From JBBQUP01 sp038212305 (GTDB taxonomy: Bacteria > Bacteroidota > Bacteroidia > Bacteroidales > Marinilabiliaceae): a stretch of 9,877 bases of DNA. The stretch's first letter is position 1. The number at the start of each line of letters is the position of its first letter. Under the pieces are notes generated by a model. It did no database searches and was not told the DNA's origin. It worked only from the letters and a program-made list of their open reading frames with translations. The position numbers and the translations under genes are program-made. The DNA is taken from assembly GCA_038212305.1 (NCBI GenBank), contig JBBQUP010000115.1, positions 1 to 9,877 of the forward strand, given 5' to 3'. Shown one piece after another: positions 6,608 to 9,877 of the stretch.

Positions 6608-6663
6608 TAGTGTCTGCTGAATATCTTCTTATCATATAGATAACCGTTTTTCAGCAGACACTA
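6608..6663. repeat. 56-bp element with perfect 14-bp terminal inverted repeats
   Basis: TAGTGTCTGCTGAA (6608-6621) is the exact reverse complement of 6650-6663. Inside is a second short stem, TTATC/GATAA (6629-6633 with 6639-6643). Neither strand has a T-run after the stem, so it is a poor intrinsic terminator. It could be a fused pair of IS ends or a MITE-like remnant; its right arm contains most of the inverted copy of 2843-2857. It may still fold in the operon transcript and act as a 3' stem-loop. Confidence 0.7.
6645..6659 (-). repeat. 15-bp inverted repeat, right copy
   Basis: This is the exact reverse complement of 2843-2857. It overlaps the right arm of the 56-bp hairpin element and lies 15 bases before the start of the duplicated mutB tail. 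Confidence 0.7.
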
Positions 6664-6674
6664 TATAAGGAAAA

Positions 6675-6869
6675 AAGGTCGCCAGCCTCGTATTATGATT
6701 GCCAAAATTGGGTCGCGATGACATCATGGTAATTTGTGGAGGCGTTATTCCAGCGCAGGATTATCAATTCCTTTACGATTTGGGTGCGGTGGCTATTTTT
6801 GGCACTGGAACCTCAATTCCTAAAGCAGCCATTGATATTTTGGATATTTTAATGCAGATGCATCAGTAA
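6675..6869 (+). pseudogene. Duplicated, internally deleted 3' end of mutB
   Basis: Bases 6675-6707 are identical to mutB 2212-2244. Bases 6708-6869 match mutB 2454-2615 with four substitutions, ending at the same TAA. The 209 bases between (2245-2453) are missing, which removes the cobalamin D-x-H-x-x-G and S-x-L motifs and shifts the frame. Two of the substitutions are silent (in the codons for PA), and two change residues: Ser to Leu in DSG, and the conserved Pro to Thr in FGPGT. The alignment continues without gaps at lower identity (23 of 33) past the stop to about 6902. No start codon or upstream coding part is present, so this is a dead fragment. It forms a direct repeat with the mutB end 4.25 kb upstream. 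Confidence 0.95.
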
Positions 6870-6905
6870 AACTGAAGGATATAATAAAAAAAAGACTGGT
6901 CGTGA

Positions 6906-7066
6906 TGAACTGCAGCCCAAAAGTTAGACAGATAATTACTAATTAATAGAGAATGAGTTCGGTATTGCACCGGACTCATTGCTTGTTGAAAAAACCTATC
7001 TCCAAATTTGTTATGCGACAAAAAAGAGACTCTCTTCCATTTCACCTCTAAGCCAAGTAATTGCAT
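6906..7066 (-). mobile_element. Terminal remnant of an IS3-family (IS150-group-like) insertion sequence
   Basis: Bases 6906-6930 start TGAACTGCAGCCCAAAAGTT and look like the terminal inverted repeat of Bacteroidota IS3/IS150-group elements, as I remember them. On the minus strand the frame reaching that end encodes AMSPVQYRTHSLL (about 6982-6944). That is the characteristic C-terminus of the IS3-family DDE transposase (OrfB), whose members commonly end in G-(M/L)-SPVQYR. Only the last few dozen codons remain; the catalytic D-D-E core is absent. The original stop seems lost, since the frame runs through the repeat into the mutB fragment. The inner boundary is uncertain: residues before about 7020 are not recognisable. 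The remnant abuts the mutB fragment. No other copy of the end, target duplication or complete IS is in the window. Confidence 0.6.
6952..6980. repeat. Strong 12-bp hairpin within the IS3 transposase C-terminus
   Basis: Bases 6952-6963 pair with 6969-6980 over 12 bp, with one G-T wobble and a five-base loop. On the minus strand the same bases encode MSPVQYRTH, so the hairpin lies within the transposase C-terminal codons. It may be a bidirectional transcription barrier between the convergent GRAS operon and chemoreceptor gene. No long T-run follows on either side. Confidence 0.5.
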
Positions 7067-7118
7067 GAGATACTTACTTTAGTATTAAAAGCAACAGCCT
7101 AGTGGTATTCATTTTTCA

Positions 7119-8654
7119 CTATGAAACCTTAAAAGAACGAACCAACTCGGTTAACTGGCTTGCTTGATTGGCCAGCTTATTAGCATCTTCTGCCAGCTTG
7201 TCGGCTATGGATGTATTCTGCTGAACAATATCATTGTATTGACTTATTGATTGTTCGATTTGAGAGATACCCATTTCCTGCTCTTTACTCGACTGAGATA
7301 TTTCACTCACCAGTTTGGTGGTATGCTGAATTTGGGGAAGAACCATCTGTACGCGGTTGTTGGATTCCACTCCATCATTTATCCCTTCCGACGAAACAAG
7401 CATTATTTCCTCGACTGCAAGTTTCGACTTTTCAGCCAGTTTTCTAACTTCTGAAGCAACAACTGCAAATCCTCTTCCATGATCTCCTGCGCGTGCTGCT
7501 TCTACTGCAGCATTGAGTGCCAATATATTGGTTTGAAAAGCAATGTCCTTAATAATGTTTGTTTTAGCAGCAATTTTTTGAATCGTATGGCTTGCCTTTT
7601 CCGTGATAGAAGCAGCTTTTGTTAACTCCAATGTTGAGTTGCTAGCTATCTTCTTTGTTTCATTAGCGTTAAACGCATTTTGTTTAATGCTAGCTCCCAT
7701 TTCTTCTATCGATATCGAAAGCTCCTCCGAAGAGGCTGCTTGAGTGGATGCACCCTGAGAAATTTGATTAGAGGAGTGATTTAGGCCGGCACTTATTGTT
7801 TCAAAATCATGCACGCCTTCGGTGATTCGTCGTATCATATCCGATAGGTTTATTTGGGTATGATTGAGGTTATTTAACATCATTCCCAATTCATCAAAAT
7901 TCTTGATTTCAACCTGATGGGTAAGGTCTCCCTGTGATATTAATTCCAGAGTGCTATTGGTTTGTTTGATTCGGGTTTTTAAATCTTTTATGAACATCTG
8001 AGAGATTAAAAAGAAAAGAAGAGCCATTCCCATGGTGTAAACGGTAATTTGTAGTCGTGCTGAAAAAAAGGCAGCTTCACTTTCCTCCATAAGTTGTCTG
8101 GAAGCATTAATTTGAGTAGAGATAAACTGATTAGTACTTTGATTAAATCGAGCGACAAAAGGGTAAACCTCTTGCCGCATCAATTTATCCAATTCCTGAG
8201 AATACTCTTCATGCTTTGATGTGCTTTCTACTAGCACAATAATTTTATCAATTAAAGACTGGCCAATCTTATTTAAATCCGCAAGCTCTTTGCTATATAA
8301 ATTGGAGGCACTTGGGAGTGAATCAAATCTTTCCATTCTTTTGTCCGCATCCTCTTTCATTCCAGTAAATTGCATCCTGATTGAATCCTTGGATACATTG
8401 TTGTCTAACAACATACTTAAATGTTGAAGGAGGCTGCTGGTATAAATGTCGGCAACCTGTTTATAGGCATTAATGGGAATCATATTCTCTTTATACAGCT
8501 TATCTACATTCTGCTTCACATCAAAAATACCATGTACTGCAAGAGTACCAATCAAAACAATGAAAATGGCAAAAATAATGGCATTAATTCTGAGCTTTAC
8601 CGTGATAAGAACAGATTTTTTCTTCATGCCTGAATTTTCAATACGGGTTGTCAT
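7119..8654 (-). CDS. Methyl-accepting chemotaxis protein with four-helix-bundle sensor
   Basis: This 511-residue inner-membrane chemoreceptor would relay ligand signals to CheA/CheW. A first membrane segment lies at about residues 23-43. A mostly helical periplasmic domain of about 155 residues, 4HB_MCP-like, follows, then a second membrane segment (about 203-222) and a HAMP linker (about 223-275, with DELG). The cytoplasmic coiled-coil signalling domain has the conserved hairpin tip: IAFQTNILALNAAVEAARAG (371-390), then HGRGFAVVASEVRKLAEKS (392-410). There is no C-terminal NWETF-like CheR-docking pentapeptide; the protein ends LVRSFKVS. ATG 8654 is used; the second Met at residue 10 is a possible start just before the basic KKK. 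It lies 37 bases downstream of a lipoprotein gene in the same direction, so the two may be co-transcribed. The ligand is unknown. Confidence 0.95.
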   Translation of the reverse strand: MTTRIENSGMKKKSVLITVKLRINAIIFAIFIVLIGTLAVHGIFDVKQNVDKLYKENMIPINAYKQVADIYTSSLLQHLSMLLDNNVSKDSIRMQFTGMKEDADKRMERFDSLPSASNLYSKELADLNKIGQSLIDKIIVLVESTSKHEEYSQELDKLMRQEVYPFVARFNQSTNQFISTQINASRQLMEESEAAFFSARLQITVYTMGMALLFFLISQMFIKDLKTRIKQTNSTLELISQGDLTHQVEIKNFDELGMMLNNLNHTQINLSDMIRRITEGVHDFETISAGLNHSSNQISQGASTQAASSEELSISIEEMGASIKQNAFNANETKKIASNSTLELTKAASITEKASHTIQKIAAKTNIIKDIAFQTNILALNAAVEAARAGDHGRGFAVVASEVRKLAEKSKLAVEEIMLVSSEGINDGVESNNRVQMVLPQIQHTTKLVSEISQSSKEQEMGISQIEQSISQYNDIVQQNTSIADKLAEDANKLANQASQLTELVRSFKVS

Positions 8655-8691
8655 AAGAAATTGTCTTTTATAGATGGGGCTTACTTAAAGA

Positions 8692-9459
8692 TTACCTGCC
8701 AATGGCGAAATGATATTGAGCCAATTCATAGCCGGGAGCATTAATATAGGTGTACTTTCTAAGATTGATTCCCAATTCAGGACTCCACCAAGAAACTGAT
8801 TCAATTTGTTGAGTAATATTGTTGAACCCTTCAATTTTATAGGCGTCAAAATCGCCGATCCCGATCCTGATATTTTCAAAGTTGACAATGCGGTATTCCA
8901 TATCCACATCGGTTTTAGCACCGGTTTGATTGTTGGTGAGTGTAAATTTTGATTTCCATTTCTTGCCAACAGTATATAACCCAGGATAGTTAACTGAAAA
9001 ACCGCTTTCAGGTTTTGTAACCCAGTCGATGGCAGCATAATTTCTAGGATTGGCAAAATCGGGATAAAGAGCTCCATAAAAATTAATGGTCATATCTTTT
9101 CGTTGATCAAAAGCAAAAAAGATAAAAGGAGGCTCACCCAGATTACCCAACGAATTTATTCTTACCTCTTTCCCTTTGGGTGTGATAATGGTTTGATTTG
9201 TAACTTCTTCGTAGTAAAATGCAGGAACCGGTGATGTTGAAAACGGAGGGATCACTTGAAAGACAAATTTATCTCCGGCTGCAAGTTCATGGGTTCTTGT
9301 TTTAGCCTGATTATGCGAACATTTTAATTCGCTTTGTTGTATTTCCTCCGGCTTTAGCTCAGGAGCAAAATCCGAATCCTGCTGGCAACCAGCCAACAAA
9401 AACAATACTCCGAAACAAGTCATGGTAACACTTTTCCATCCAAAATTCATTTTTTTCAT
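8692..9459 (-). CDS. Outer-membrane-type lipoprotein of unknown function
   Basis: The 255-residue product has a lipoprotein signal peptide: basic MKKMNFGWK, hydrophobic core, then lipobox L-A-G-C with the acylated cysteine at 25. The following residues, QQDSD, contain acids just after the cysteine, as in Bacteroidota lipoprotein export signals, suggesting surface exposure. The mature part looks beta-rich and aromatic, with pairs such as FYYEE and VTKPESGFSVNYPG. Its C-terminal part, DFDAYKIEGF...SWWSPELGINLRKY, resembles the DUF3108/LolA-like pattern in which a strand with W-sP-lG precedes a final hairpin; this is tentative. It is the first gene of a probable two-gene unit with the chemoreceptor 37 bases downstream. 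ATG 9459 is used; a second ATG at 9450 (residue 4) would also leave a working signal peptide. Confidence 0.88.
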   Translation of the reverse strand: MKKMNFGWKSVTMTCFGVLFLLAGCQQDSDFAPELKPEEIQQSELKCSHNQAKTRTHELAAGDKFVFQVIPPFSTSPVPAFYYEEVTNQTIITPKGKEVRINSLGNLGEPPFIFFAFDQRKDMTINFYGALYPDFANPRNYAAIDWVTKPESGFSVNYPGLYTVGKKWKSKFTLTNNQTGAKTDVDMEYRIVNFENIRIGIGDFDAYKIEGFNNITQQIESVSWWSPELGINLRKYTYINAPGYELAQYHFAIGR

Positions 9460-9722
9460 ATAAAATTTTAAGATTATTGAATGATCATGACCTCATCAGA
9501 AGCAAAATGAAATTCTTTTGACAGAATCATCTTCTAATGGAAATATTAACCATTCAGAATTATTAATAATTGGTTCAATAACGAGATGAATTAATCATAA
9601 AATATATTTTCAGCCAACTCAATCGTAACAGATACTTATTAAAAACATATTAATGCCGGTACAAAAAATATAATGTCTCAATCTTAACAAAAATTGCTCT
9701 TTTGAGAGTAGTTTGATACATT
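9460..9722. other. AT-rich leader and intergenic region upstream of the lipoprotein gene
   Basis: No gene is visible on either strand. A 14-bp palindrome, AATTATTAATAATT, lies at 9558-9571, flanked by AACCA (9548-9552) and TGGTT (9571-9575), a symmetrical arrangement that could be an operator. If the promoter at 9723-9755 is used, the region is transcribed as a leader of about 255 bases. Confidence 0.45.
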
Positions 9723-9755
9723 CAAATATAAAAAAAATCACTACTGACCGACAAA
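9723..9755 (-). promoter_or_regulatory. Bacteroidota-type promoter, minus strand, for the lipoprotein/chemoreceptor genes
   Basis: Read on the minus strand, TTTG (9755-9752), a 21-base spacer and TATATTTG (9730-9723) match the consensus TTTG-N19-21-TAnnTTTG. It points to the lipoprotein gene, with a start site near 9716. Confidence 0.55.
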
Positions 9756-9835
9756 GAATAAATAAATTTTAGGGACAAGACCGAAGCCTCATCCCAAGGT
9801 TGTAAATTTGTTTTGAAGAACAAAAAATCTCAACC

Positions 9836-9877
9836 ATGAGCAAAGATACATCAAAGAATTTAGTCGGTCAGCCAGTT
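9836..9877 (+). CDS. Probable IS4-type transposase, N-terminal fragment (runs off window)
   Basis: Only 14 codons are visible: MSKDTSKNLVGQPV. The NLVGQPV start resembles the N-terminus of Bacteroidota IS4-family transposases with a DUF4372 domain, whose proteins typically begin with a short polar stretch followed by VGQP(I/V)F. This rests on a very short sequence and memory of the family. The upstream TAAATTTG (9803-9810) fits a -7 element, but no -33 element accompanies it. If correct, an insertion sequence starts somewhere in about 9735-9835. A 9-bp inverted repeat, CTGACCGAC (9744-9752) with GTCGGTCAG (9863-9871), spans the start region and might mark the element end or be a regulatory structure. 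Confidence 0.45.
   Translation, partial: MSKDTSKNLVGQPV

Noticed and set aside
8685..9077. A 130-codon frame overlapping the lipoprotein gene in another frame on the same strand
   Set aside because: It is low-complexity Leu/Ile-rich, and the lipoprotein frame has a clear signal peptide and lipobox.

Overview
The window looks like a chromosomal segment of a Bacteroidota bacterium. The evidence is a methylmalonyl-CoA mutase pair of the type used in the succinate/propionate pathway, AT-rich intergenic DNA, start codons without clear Shine-Dalgarno sequences, two matches to the Bacteroidota promoter pattern TTTG/TTG-N18-21-TAnnTTTG, a lipoprotein with acidic residues just after the lipobox cysteine, and an IS3-type remnant. 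The species cannot be read from the sequence.

Layout, left to right. (1) 1-2615: the 3' end of mutA and a complete mutB. The operon is interrupted by a truncated four-helix-bundle (23S rRNA IVP-like) gene, bordered on both sides by inverted arrays of a 7-bp repeat based on TTGATAC. (2) About 2650-6670: an AT-rich accessory block. It holds a small SpoIIAA/STAS-SEC14-like gene, then after a long leader a tight three-gene operon: a bacterial GRAS-domain protein (predicted AdoMet-dependent small-molecule methyltransferase), a HisC-like PLP aminotransferase, and a second SpoIIAA-like paralogue. (3) 6675-about 7066: a nearly identical but internally deleted copy of the mutB 3' end, followed directly by the terminal remnant of an IS3-family (IS150-group-like) element. 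(4) 7119-9459, minus strand: an outer-membrane-type lipoprotein followed by a methyl-accepting chemotaxis protein. (5) 9460-9877: an intergenic region with a minus-strand promoter, then the first 14 codons of a probable IS4-type transposase running off the edge.

The most notable content is the accessory block. Its GRAS methyltransferase, aminotransferase and SpoIIAA-like genes look like one functional unit that may make or modify an amino-acid-derived small molecule; this is inference. The block lies between direct repeats of the mutB 3' end about 4.25 kb apart. Inside them is a perfect 15-bp inverted repeat (2843-2857 and 6645-6659), so the block appears to have arrived or been rearranged as a cassette. 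The mutAB pair and the lipoprotein/chemoreceptor pair are ordinary chromosomal genes on either side.
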